Shown here: positions 38,495 to 47,900 of the stretch, in pieces
Layout of the letters: every line of letters starts with the position of its first letter
How positions within the stretch are numbered: the stretch's first letter is position 1
Source: Acanthamoeba lenticulata
Lineage: Eukaryota > Discosea > Longamoebia > Acanthamoebidae
Length of the DNA stretch: 64,000 nucleotides
NCBI GenBank assembly: GCA_002179805.1
Contig: NAVB01000174.1
Span: 45,693 to 109,692 of the forward strand
Direction of reading: 5' to 3'
Notes under the pieces: model-generated
What the model was told of the DNA's origin: nothing
Seen by the model: only the letters and a program-made list of their open reading frames with translations
Databases searched by the model: none
Position numbers and translations under genes: made by a program

Positions 38495-39508
38495 CTATCG
38501 CCCCAGCAAGGGCGAGTGCTCCTCTGGTAGTGGTTGTGGCAGCTCCGATGGTCGTACTTCGCCCGCGGGCATGTGCCGCTTGATGTGGAGCAGCGCCGCG
38601 GCTGCCGCAACGATGGCCACGAGGCTGGCGCACCCGAGGACGAGCGCCCCGACAATCAGCCAACGCCATGAGGCCCGCTCTTCAGACGAGAACTGTTCGA
38701 GCTGCGCCAGGCGGGCCTCCATGGCGCCGAGCTGGGCTGCCGTGTGGTCGTGCCGGGCTTGGAGGGCTTCGAACTCGGCCTGGAGGTCGGGGATGGGCGT
38801 CCCGAGGCACTCGTCGTTGAAGCAAAAGTCGGTGATCGTGCCTGTGACGCGCAGCAGCAGGGCAAGAAGGCAGCACGATGAACAAGAAGAAACAAAAAAC
38901 AAATAACAAATAAAAAAAAACAAAAAACAAAAGCCGTACTGGTGAGGAGGACAGACTCTTGGTGGAACTGCTCGGTGTAGTTGCGCCAGATGACCTCTAG
39001 CTTGTTGTGGTACTCGGGCTCGTCCGGGTGAAAGATGAGCATGTACTTGCTCTTCTCCCGCACGAGCAAGCCGTGGTGGTTGAGGTATTGTCTGTCGTCG
39101 ATGTCAGACGACGTTGCCGGCCTTGGAAAGCAGGAGGGGAGGATGAAGCAGCGAGGGGAGGGCGAGGAACCCGTGGGAGTCGAGGACGGTCAGGCCGTCG
39201 GGGAAGAGTGGCGTGACTACATCGGCGACGAAACGGTAGAACGCCTCGTCAGTGATTTCGTCGTCCTCGTTCGTGGTACCGTTGGCCACCTCTTGCAGCG
39301 AGAGCCCGAAGAAGAGGGTGCTCTCCCTCCACTGCGCCCCGCGTTTCGCCCGCTCGGCGCTGCTGGCCCACCACCCCCGCTTGGCGTCCGCTGCTCCCGG
39401 CCTCGGTGGTCGGACACTGTCTCGTCCACTTGCGGCTGCCACAAGGACCAGCGCAAGCAATACCAAGAAGAGCGCTTGGTCACTTGGGGTGTACCACAAG
39501 AGGCCCAT
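38495..39508 (-). CDS. DUF3574 domain protein with C-terminal coiled coil and transmembrane helix
   Basis: The ATG at 39508 starts a hydrophobic signal-like N-terminus (ALFLVLLALVLVAAASG). The DUF3574 core follows: WRESTLFFGLSLQEVANGT, FYRFVADVVTPLFPDGLTVLDSHGF, then after an intron LLVREKSKYMLIFHPDEPEYHNKLEVIWRNYTEQFHQESVL and TDFCFNDECLG. Next comes a Gln/Ala-rich coiled coil (DLQAEFEALQARHDHTAAQLGAMEARLAQLEQ), a transmembrane helix (WLIVGALVLGCASLVAIVAAAAALL) and a short tail with a dileucine-like end (EEHSPLLGR). DUF3574 is a domain of unknown function found mainly in bacterial exported proteins. The protein is probably in the secretory or endolysosomal membrane with DUF3574 in the lumen. 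CTA at 38495-38497 is the stop on this strand. Its 5' end abuts the tRNA-like unit at 39514. Confidence 0.75.
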
Positions 39509-39513
39509 TCTTT

Positions 39514-39735
39514 GGGCGTGGTGCTTAGTCGAGGTGTCTCATCTGCCCATTGCACGGGCCGCCTAAAATGAACTCGCGGGTTCGAATCCCGCCGCCTCCA
39601 TCCAGGGGGTGTGGCCGAGTGGTTAAGGCGTTGAACTTGAAATTCAAATTTACTTCGAAACTGGCGTAGTCTGTGCGAGTAAGTGGCAAAGCCTTCGGGC
39701 TCCCGAGGCACCTGACGCGACCACCATCCCTTCTC
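39514..39735 (+). ncRNA. Permuted tRNA-like unit 1 (precursor extent)
   Basis: This segment is conserved almost base for base with 39922-40145, well beyond the tRNA parts. Its left flank AGGTGTCTC (39532-39540), preceded by GTC (39528-39530) and one unpaired G, can pair with GAGGCACCTGAC (39705-39716): 12 pairs with one bulge. A perfect small hairpin, AGCC-TTCG-GGCT, lies at about 39690-39701. A T run at 39736-39740 could end Pol III transcription. I read it as a primary transcript that encloses a tRNA whose halves are in reversed order. The RNA-structure reading is by hand and needs folding software. Confidence 0.65.
39575..39662 (+). tRNA. Circularly permuted tRNA-Ser(TGA) candidate
   Basis: The 3' part comes first: T stem GCGGG (39576-39580), T loop TTCGAAT, CCCGC (39588-39592), acceptor 3' strand CGCCTCC (39593-39599) and discriminator A 39600. 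After a 4-nt spacer the 5' part follows: acceptor GGGGGTG (39605-39611), T8-G9, D arm GCC-GAGTGGTTAA-GGC (39614-39629), anticodon stem TTGAA (39631-39635), loop CTTGAAA with anticodon TGA (39638-39640), stem TTCAA (39643-39647), then a variable-arm-like stretch with ACTTCGA. All seven acceptor pairs form (two are G-U). The Pol III A-box (TGGCCGAGTGG) and B-box (GGTTCGAATCC) consensus are present but in inverted order. A class II tRNA for UCA serine codons is inferred. Confidence 0.7.
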
Positions 39736-39740
39736 TTTTT
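39736..39740 (+). terminator. T5 run, possible Pol III terminator of unit 1
   Basis: Five T residues follow the conserved ccaccatccc end of unit 1, as expected for RNA polymerase III termination. Confidence 0.45.
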
Positions 39741-39921
39741 GCTGTTTCCTGTAGCGAGTAGTCTTGTCCTGGTGGCGTACTTTTTTAGATGCTGCCTGTA
39801 ACAATCATCTGACGGCAGGGCGAGACGCTCTCGCTGGCGACCGATCGAAGTGGCGCACGAGTGAGTCGAGGTCGAGCGCCGCCGCGGCCTTGCCCGTCGC
39901 CACATGCAATCGTTTCGTGAT

Positions 39922-40145
39922 GGGTGTGGTGCTTAGTCGAGGTGTCTCATCTGCCCATTGCCCAGGCCGCCTAAAAGAGATCGCGGGTTCGATTCCCGCC
40001 GCCTCCCAAGTTCAAGGAGGTGTGGCCGAGTGGTAAGGCGTTGAATTTAGGATTTAAATGTACTTCGAACGTGGCGTAGTCTGTGCGAGTTAGTGGCAAA
40101 GCCCTCTGAGGCTCCCGAGGCACCTGACGCGACCACCATCCCCCT
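39922..40145 (+). ncRNA. Permuted tRNA-like unit 2 (precursor extent)
   Basis: A paralogue of the unit at 39514, offset by 408 bp. The same closing helix can form: GTC 39936-39938 plus AGGTGTCTC 39940-39948 with GAGGCACCTGAC 40117-40128. The distal hairpin keeps the stem AGCC/GGCT but has the loop CTCTGA instead of TTCG, so stem conserved and loop free to vary. A TTTT at 40151-40154 may terminate it. The 180 bp between the units hold no recognisable gene and may contain the second promoter. Confidence 0.65.
39982..40070 (+). tRNA. Circularly permuted tRNA-Leu(TAG) candidate
   Basis: As in the Ser unit, the 3' part is first: T stem GCGGG (39983-39987), loop TTCGATT, CCCGC (39995-39999), acceptor 3' strand CGCCTCC (40000-40006). 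A spacer of 9 nt (including the base in discriminator position, here C, which is unusual for Leu) leads to acceptor GGAGGTG (40016-40022), D arm GCC-GAGTGGTAA-GGC, anticodon stem TTGAA (40041-40045), loop TTTAGGA with anticodon TAG (40048-40050) and stem TTTAA. The acceptor pairs completely with one G-U. Class II identity fits Leu. The discriminator C is the weakest point. Confidence 0.65.
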
Positions 40146-40150
40146 CTTTC

Positions 40151-40154
40151 TTTT
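40151..40154 (+). terminator. T4 run, possible Pol III terminator of unit 2
   Basis: Four T residues shortly after the conserved end of unit 2; a minimal Pol III terminator. Confidence 0.35.
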
Positions 40155-40172
40155 CTCGTTGTGTAAAATAAT

Positions 40173-40180
40173 TATTTTTA

Positions 40181-40211
<31 letters not shown>

Positions 40212-40222
40212 TTATTTTTAAA
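40173..40222. repeat. (TTTTTA)n microsatellite
   Basis: An imperfect tract of T5A units between the tRNA-like unit and the stop codon of the 2OG oxygenase gene. Confidence 0.9.
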
Positions 40223-40238
40223 TTTTGTTTTTCTTGAT

Positions 40239-41704
40239 TCAAGAGGAGACGGGCTGCTCGTGGCCAGACTCGTCTGCCTTGTTGACGTAAAAGGTTGAGG
40301 TGTACATGCGGAGCAGGTGGTCGCCAAACCGAATGGGCGGGTGGCGCGGCGCCTCGCCTGGCGCCACGCACGTCGGGACGCACTCGACCACACAGTCGAC
40401 GCCCGGCTCGAAGAAGAACGGGCTCGAGAAGCGGTGGCGGCCGCTCGACGGGTTGATGACGCGGTGGAGCGTCGATCTGTAGCGGTCGTTGGTCCACCGC
40501 TGCATCATGTCGCCGATGTTAATCACCAGCGTGCGCGGAACGGGCCGCACGGCCACCCACTGGCCCTTCTTGTTGAGCAGCTCCAACCCACCGGAGTCCT
40601 GGAGCGTGTGCGCGTGCGCGTCATCAGAAACAAAGACGAAAGGCAGGGCTGAAATAAATAAAATAAGAATTAAATAAATGAATAGAATACGCACGTCCTG
40701 GGCGAGGATGGCGCAGCAGCCGTAGTCTGAGTGGGCGCCGCAGCCCATCCGAGTCTTCTCCTGCGGCGACGGCGGGTAGTGCAGCATCCGCAAGGTAGGC
40801 TGTGTGGCGTGTGTCAGTACGTAGGTGTGATGCAAAGACATCCTGCTTTGGGAAGGGCGTACCAGCGGGGAGCCCATGCGCTCTTCGAACCAGGTCTCGG
40901 GCAGGCCGAGGCTACGAGCGAAGATGCGGTTGAGGACGTGGCCCAGCTGCGAGGCCAGCTCAAAGTACTCCAGCACGAGCGTGCGCCATTCCTGGCCCAC
41001 GGCCTCCTGCAGCGCACACGCGTCTCACGTGAGACTCAGGTCTCCTGAGCAGCAAAGGGTGTGGAGGTCACGAACAGGATCGGGCCAGCGGTTAGGCGTG
41101 TAGAAGACTTCGCCAAAGTAGGGATGGCTCGAGTCGACCTCAGGACCCATGTCCAAGCCCTCCTTGTAGTCGCCCAGGTCCTTGTCCTCAAAGTTGACGT
41201 TGTGCTCCGGATAGATGGTGCTCAGGTTCTCTTCGCCAAAGGCAAAGTAGCCTGTACACGGGAAGCTCCCACATGTCAATGCCTCGCTCAGCAGGTAATG
41301 GCGCTACATAGGCGGAAGCGGCTAACAGTTCTGTAGGTCTCTGCCAGCGGATCGGTTGCTGGGCTGTACTGGAGATGAAGAGGAGGGAACGTACCGCGGC
41401 CATAGTTGCCCTTTAGTTGGCGCTTGGCGGCAGCGGGGAGTGAGAAGAAGCGGCGCATAGCCTGGAAGAGAGCGTCAATCTTTTCTTGCGGAAGAATCTC
41501 CTGGTAGTTGCAAATCAGGAAGAAGCCCGTTTCGGTGCACGCAGCATGCACAGCCTGTGCGATCTTCTGCTTCTTCTCCTCATCCGCTTGGTTCCCACTG
41601 CCGTCCTTATTGATGTAGGAGCTCACGTCGATTACGGGTAGTTCGTATTCTGGCAGAGGCTCTTGGGTTGTTGTGGTCGTGTTGTTGAGCTCCTGGTCCG
41701 CCAT
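40239..41704 (-). CDS. 2-oxoglutarate/Fe(II) oxygenase, isopenicillin-N-synthase-like
   Basis: The ATG at 41704 (MADQELNNTTTTTQ) starts a gene of about five exons ending at TGA 40239-40241. The N-terminal DIOX_N region reads YELPVIDVSSYI and ACTETGFFLICNY, with FFSLPAAAKRQLKGNYGRGYFAFGEENL. The catalytic double-stranded beta helix has the iron ligands: H-x-D in CGAHSDYGCCAILAQD and the distal His in STLHRVINPSSGRHRFSSPFFFEP, where R-x-S (RFSSP) would bind 2-oxoglutarate. GGLELLNKKGQWVAVRPVPRTLVINIGDMMQRWTNDRY matches the family. All ligands are present, so it should be active. Members oxidise small molecules (antibiotics, hormones, flavonoids); the substrate here is unknown. No targeting signal is seen. 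Confidence 0.9.
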
Positions 41705-41946
41705 GTTTAGGTCCTAGTACTAGTACTTCGTAGTTTCTCTGTCAAAAGAGGCCGCTGAGTCGTCTTTCTTGCACACTGCCGCGCTCCCTGTAAATGGTGA
41801 ACATGTTTTTGTTTTTATTCGAAGAAAATTTAAAAGAAACGCTTAAGACAAAAATGGTAAAAAGAAACATGACGAGAAAATGAGACGCAATTCGAAGGAA
41901 AGCGGAGACGAAAAAGAAGGCCAGCTCGTGTGTGCTCATCAGCAGC

Positions 41947-44900
41947 ATGTCGAGGATCGGGGCGGGTGTGCCCTTGGGAGCTTCGCTCTCGTCAATGGGG
42001 AGCCTGCCCGGGGTGCAGGGCTATCCGCTCTTCAAACTGAAGCGGCTCCTCTCCGTCCGCGGTGGGGGCGGCCAAACGCAACAATCAAATGCTGCCCCTG
42101 TGCCCAATTCGCCCTTCTCCTCAGGCGGGTCACCGCTCAGCTCCTCTTACGCTTCCATCTCCCCTTCCACCTCTCTTTCTTCTTCGTCACTCAGCCTCTC
42201 CACATCGAGCCTCTCGACACTGGAGACCGATTGGGGGGTGATCCCAGGGCAAAGCTCGTCTGCCGTCACCATTCGGTTAATCGCCGCGGCGGCAGTGAAG
42301 AACTACTCCCTCATGGCTCTTGTCTGCTCCAACGGTCCGCTGCACACTTTTTCTATTTATATCAATCTGCCTCTTATTAATTCATCGATTCACCAACAGA
42401 CTTTTTGGTGTTTCGTTACGTGGACGAGGGCGGCGTGCCCATCGTGCGCCAGTTGGTCTGGCCTGACGTACCTCTCGCTTTTCTTTTGCTGTCGCTTTCG
42501 CTTTTTCTTCGTTCTTTGGCGTCGCCGCCCGTCCTCATCAGCGTCGTTGTCGTTGTTGTCGTTGCCGACGCCAAACAGGGGCCTATGAAGCGAGTGGTGG
42601 CGATGGACTTCAACCCGACGGCGCAGCTGCTGTGCTGCGTGACGGGCGACTCGACTGTGGTGCTCATCCCCATCTACTTCCTCATGCGCCGACGCGCCGA
42701 AGCCGCTCCCGCCATGCAGCGCAGCGAGCGGGAGGCCGACAAACTCAGGTTCGTGCACTCTCCTCTCCTCGACTTCTTGACGCCTTGTCTTTCTTGCGGT
42801 GTCGTTCACGCTCGTGCTGATGTGCAGACGATCAAGCTCGGCCGGCAAGAAGGACGACCCCAAGGCCACCAACACCTGGTACGCCGCGGTTCATGTCCAT
42901 GCGCCATGTCCACATGGACAACTCAGCCGCCTTTTCGCATTCCTGACGCGCCTGACCCAATCCTGGTCCAGGTCCCTGAACTCGTTTCCCTCGCTCATGA
43001 GCTACGCGCAGGGCACCCTCGCTTCGCCCAAGACCAAGACGGACAAGGTATTGGAACCGGTTTGTGTGTTTTTTTTTATATGTATGTGTGTGCCTCCTTG
43101 TCTGTGCGAACGCTGAGTGATCGAGCGCGTTGGGGCGCGTTGGGGGCTTGTGCAGAGCTCGGCGCCGTCATCGTCGGCGCTGGGTGCGCTGGACGACGTG
43201 ACGCTGATCACATGCTGCACTAAGCCCAAGCCGCCGGGTGTGTCCCAGTGCCTCTGGTGGAACACGTCTGACGGCCGCGATTACGGTACGAATGAACTGT
43301 TTTCTTTTTATTTTTGATTATTTAATTATTTTAATCTATTTTAATTCTTATTTTGTGCTACTTCGGCCCAACTCAATCTCTGGTTTCTTCAGGCCTGATC
43401 GCGACGCTGGCGGGCAAGGTCCACTTCATCGACTTCAAGCAGCAGAAGGAGGTCTACACGCTCTCCCTTCCCAACGCCGCCATCGAAAGCGTCGACATCG
43501 TCGCCACCGACTCCTACAAAGTACTTGCCTACCCATTTTTCACATATTTTTGTATTTGTTTTTTGTTTTTTGTTTTTTGTTTTTTGTTTTTTGTTTTTTG
43601 TTTTTTGTTTTTTGTTTTTTGTTTTTTGTTTTATGTTTTAAAGCACCAAAAATAATTTATTATTGTTGTTATGCAGTATCTGCTGCTCCAGACGCGAAGG
43701 GGCGTGTACTACAAGCTGCTGCTCGAGTACCGCACGCCGGGCGAGGGCGGCCGCTACGAGTCGATCATCTCCACGCCCAAGAGCAAGGCCAACGAGCCCC
43801 TCAGCACCCAGTTCCTGCCCGTGGCCCTCCAGCAGTTCCCCTACCAGGACAACGTCTCCCTGGGCGTCCAGAAGACCCGCCAGGGCTGCCTCATTGGTGC
43901 CACACACACACACACACACACTCGACCGTGGCCTCGACCTGACCTGCCTGCTGGCGCGCGTGTGTGCGGTGTGTGCGGTGCGTGTGTGCGGCGCACGCAG
44001 GGGCCTACCACCCGCTGACGCACACGTACGAGGTGTTTGGGCCGGACCTGGGCAAGTTTGCGCTGTTCGTGTACCAGCTGCCGTCGCCGCCCACGCAGAT
44101 CCTCCTCACCGAGCGCCTCACCTTTGTCGTCAGCAAAGGTTGGGCCCCTTTTCCTCCCCATGCGCCCTTTGTCTCCGCCGCGTCTGGTCGCCTCCTGGCT
44201 TGTTGGCTGACTGGGCTGGTTCTGGCGCGGCAGTGGGCGAAGAGGCCAGCTCCATCTCGGTCGTGTCCAACTGGAACGCGGCCACGTCGCCCGAGCCCCA
44301 CTGTACGCAACGCAACGCAACGCAACGCAACGCAACGCAACGCAACGCACGACATGAGCAAGTTGGCCACGCCCGTGGCTCACAGCACGTGCGTGGGTGG
44401 CGTGCGCAGGGTTCTACAAGCACCACAAGGACAGCGTGATGCAGGAGTTTAACCTCGGGCCCGGCCAGAGCATCCTGGGCGTCTTCCGCACCAACAGCAC
44501 CGCCACCCAGCCCGGGATCCGCTCCTCTCGGGTACTTTTTTTTATTTAATTTATAATTTAATATAAATAACTATTTTTATTAGTTTCTCATTACTTGATT
44601 TCCGTTGGAAAACGACAGACCACGTCGACGACGCTCGAGGGGTTCTACCTGTGGACCGCCGACGCGGTGTACCAGTGCGTGGCCGATGTGCGTCCTCTCC
44701 CGTCACCACGTGTCGTTGATGATGAGGAGGAAGTCGAAAAATGGCTTACGAAAAAACAAAAACAAAAACAAAAACAAAAAACAGCAAACGCCAGAGAATA
44801 TCTTCTACTCGCTGATTGGGAAGGGCCTGGAGAAGAGCGAGGCCGAGTCCTTTGGCAAGACCCTCGCCCTCGACATGCTCACGCTCTACGAGACCGCGGC

Positions 44901-47900
44901 CGACAAGTACTTTGAGCTCGGCAACTACCGACGCGCCTTCGAGTACGTCCCCATCCTCATCTTGACCGTCATCATCGTGGTCATCACCGTCATCACTGTC
45001 ATCATTGTCGACAACAGGCTGTACCAGCTGTCCAACGTGGAGATGCTGAAGCTGATCCAAAAGTTTGGGAGCATCAACCGCATGGACATCGTCCTGACGC
45101 ACCTCCGTGACCAGCTCGACTCGCCCCACGGTACGAAGCTGCTGTCCTTGTCGTCACATACCACACATACCAGACCATGCATTCCTCACAACATTCCTTC
45201 ATCAGCGCTCTCGGCGGGCGACAAGAAGAGCCTCTCCAACACGCTGCTGCGGAGCTACCTGCAGTGCTACCTCGAGGCGCCCCAGCACACCAACCTGGTA
45301 ATGCCTCTCATCTTCATCTTCATCATCATCATCATCATGGCGACGATGCCAACATGTGGCCTCGCCTCGGCTACTTGGGCATCAGGTGCTCGAGTCTGAC
45401 TTTCGGCTGTTCCTGCGCGAGAACGAGGACTACGATCCCAAGACCGCCCTCGACCTACTCCTCTCCCACGGCCTCATGCAGGACTTTATAATCGTACGAT
45501 GGGCGCCTTTCCCCAGCCCAGCCCGGCGCCAGTCCTCGTCCCTTTGCCCCACACGCTCTGACCGCCGTCCCGTTGTTTCGTGCGTACGTGAGCAGGTGGC
45601 CCGCGCGCGGCGCATGAGCGCCTACGCCCTGCGGCTGCTGGCCAACTCGGGCAACCTCCACATCGACCCGAAGCTCATCCCCCTCCTCCGCGTACGCGAC
45701 CATCCCCCACGTGCGCACGTGTCGTGCGGTTGTCTGACGCGCAGACGGGTCTACGTCGACGACCATAATGATGTCGACAATGGTGATGATGGTGATGATG
45801 GTGATGATGGCGCAGGAGGGCGGAATGTCGGGCGACTTGAAGGCGTGCGAGGGCGGCATCTTGGTACGATGCCTCCCGCCCAAGCTGCAGATGAAGCTCA
45901 TCCTGGACGACGTCAGCAACATCCCCTTCTACTTCCGGCGCATCGAGCCCCTCCTCCCGCTCCTCGACGACAACATGCTCGTACGCGCACGCCTCGTCCC
46001 CGCACCTCGCCCAGTCGCTCCGCGCAGCCTCTCACCAGCAGCGCCGCCGCGCGGGGCAGTTGGAGGTGGCGCGTATCTTCGATCCGCTCGGGGACGTCGC
46101 CCCCAAGATCTACTCGGCCGTGGCGCGGTACCGTCCTCCTCGCCATCATCATCGAAGCGCCCGTGAGGCGGCTCGTGCTCACGTTGGTGATGAACAGGTC
46201 GGAGCACGACCAGACGTCGTGGGGCAAGTTCACGATGGCAGGCTCACTGGAACTGACCGACGCGCACAATCCCAACGTCGAGGTCCTTCCGCCCTCTCCT
46301 CGACTCGTCTTGTGTTTGTTGTGGCCAGGCTCACGCGTTATGTCGGAATGTCAGGAATGGGCCAAGGGACCGGAGGACTTTATCGAGCTGTTCCTGACGA
46401 CCCTCCTCATGCTCAACCACCGGCGGCAGCGCAATGAAGCTCACCTCCCGCCCAAGCTCGAGAAGCGCCACAGCCTCGACCCGGCCACCGCCTTCCTCGG
46501 CCCCTCGTCCTCCTCTTCTCCCTCGTCCGATGCCCAGGCCAGCGGCTCTCCGGTCCGCGCCCTTCTCCTCATCATCTCCATCTTCGTCGTCATCGTCATC
46601 GTCTTGGTCATCATCATAGTCCTTATCATCATCGTCGACGTCTTTGTCGTGGGCAGAAGCTGTCGCTGCCCTACGGAGGGCTGGTGAGCATGCGGGCGGT
46701 CATCAGCGTGTCCTGCGGGTGGAACCACTGCGCCGCGCTGACCGGTACGACTCCACGTCTTCTTCTTCTTTCTCGGGACTGACTCGCGCGCGGACAAAAC
46801 AGAAAACGGGCACGTCTACACGTGGGGCCGAAACGGGTCGGGCGAGCTGGGCCACGGCGACAAGAGCGGCGTGCCGCAGCTCCACCCGAAGCAGGTCATC
46901 TTCTTCAAGTCCAAGTGCGTCCGCGAGGTCGTCTGCGGCGGCGAACACACCCTCGCCCGAACCGGTTCGCCTCCATTTATTTCGAAACAAATTCCGAAAA
47001 ATTTAAAAATTTGGAATTTGACGAAAAAACAACGAAACACAGAGAGCGGGAGCGTGTACGGGTGGGGCAACGGGCGCATCGGGCAGCTGGGCCTGGGCGA
47101 CCGGGCGCTGCACTGGCTGCCGGTGCCCATCAAGGCCCTCCGCAAGCTGCAGGTCGGCCAGATCGCCGCCGGCTACGCCCACACCGTCGTCGTCCTCAGT
47201 ACTCATCTTCATCTTCATCTTCATCTTCATCTTCATCTTCATCTTCATCTTCATCTTCATCTTCATCTTCATCTTCATCTTCATCTTTGTTGTCATCTTG
47301 CTCACGCGGCCTGGGCGCACAGAGACGGGCGAGGTGATGGTGTTTGGCGGCGGGGAGGTGGGCCAGCTGGGGACGGGCATGCGCAAGGACCTCCTCGTGC
47401 CCACCAAGCTGCAGGCCATGCCCGTCATCGTCCAGGTGCGCGCGCTGGCCTGCGATGGCCCATCAATTGAACATGGACGCCCCCTGACTTCTCGCGTGCC
47501 GTGTTTCTGACGACGCGCAGGCGGCGTGCGGGTACTGCCACACGGCGCTGCTGACCGAGGCCGGCGAGGTCTTCACCTGCGGCAGCGCCATGTCCGGCCA
47601 GCTCGGCCACGTACGCCCGTCACATACTTGAAATAGTTCAATTTAGTAATGAATTATTAATGTTTGTTTATTCATTTAAATGGCCCAAATCCAGGCGGAC
47701 AACTTGCAGAACGACAGGCTGGCGCCCAAGATGGTGGAGGGCCTCAACGGCAAGCGGATCCGCTTCATCGCCTGCGGTTCCTTCCACACCATCGCCATCA
47801 CAGGTTTGGACTTGCTTGAATCCCGAAATCTTCTCGTCCGTGGCGCCAAACGCACACACAGCACTCACCACGTGGTCGCTCCCAGACCTGGACAACGTGT

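Noticed and set aside
39605..40006. Normal-order tRNA made of the 5' half at 39605 and the 3' half at 39983 with an intron of about 320 nt
   Set aside because: It would leave the first 3' half (39576-39600) and the last 5' half (40016-40070) as orphans, put a very long intron in the variable arm, and ignore that each unit's flanks are conserved and self-complementary.
47203..47287. HLHLHL-coding (CTTCAT)n as part of the RCC1 protein
   Set aside because: RCC1 blades on either side join in phase when this is removed as an intron with GT and AG ends.
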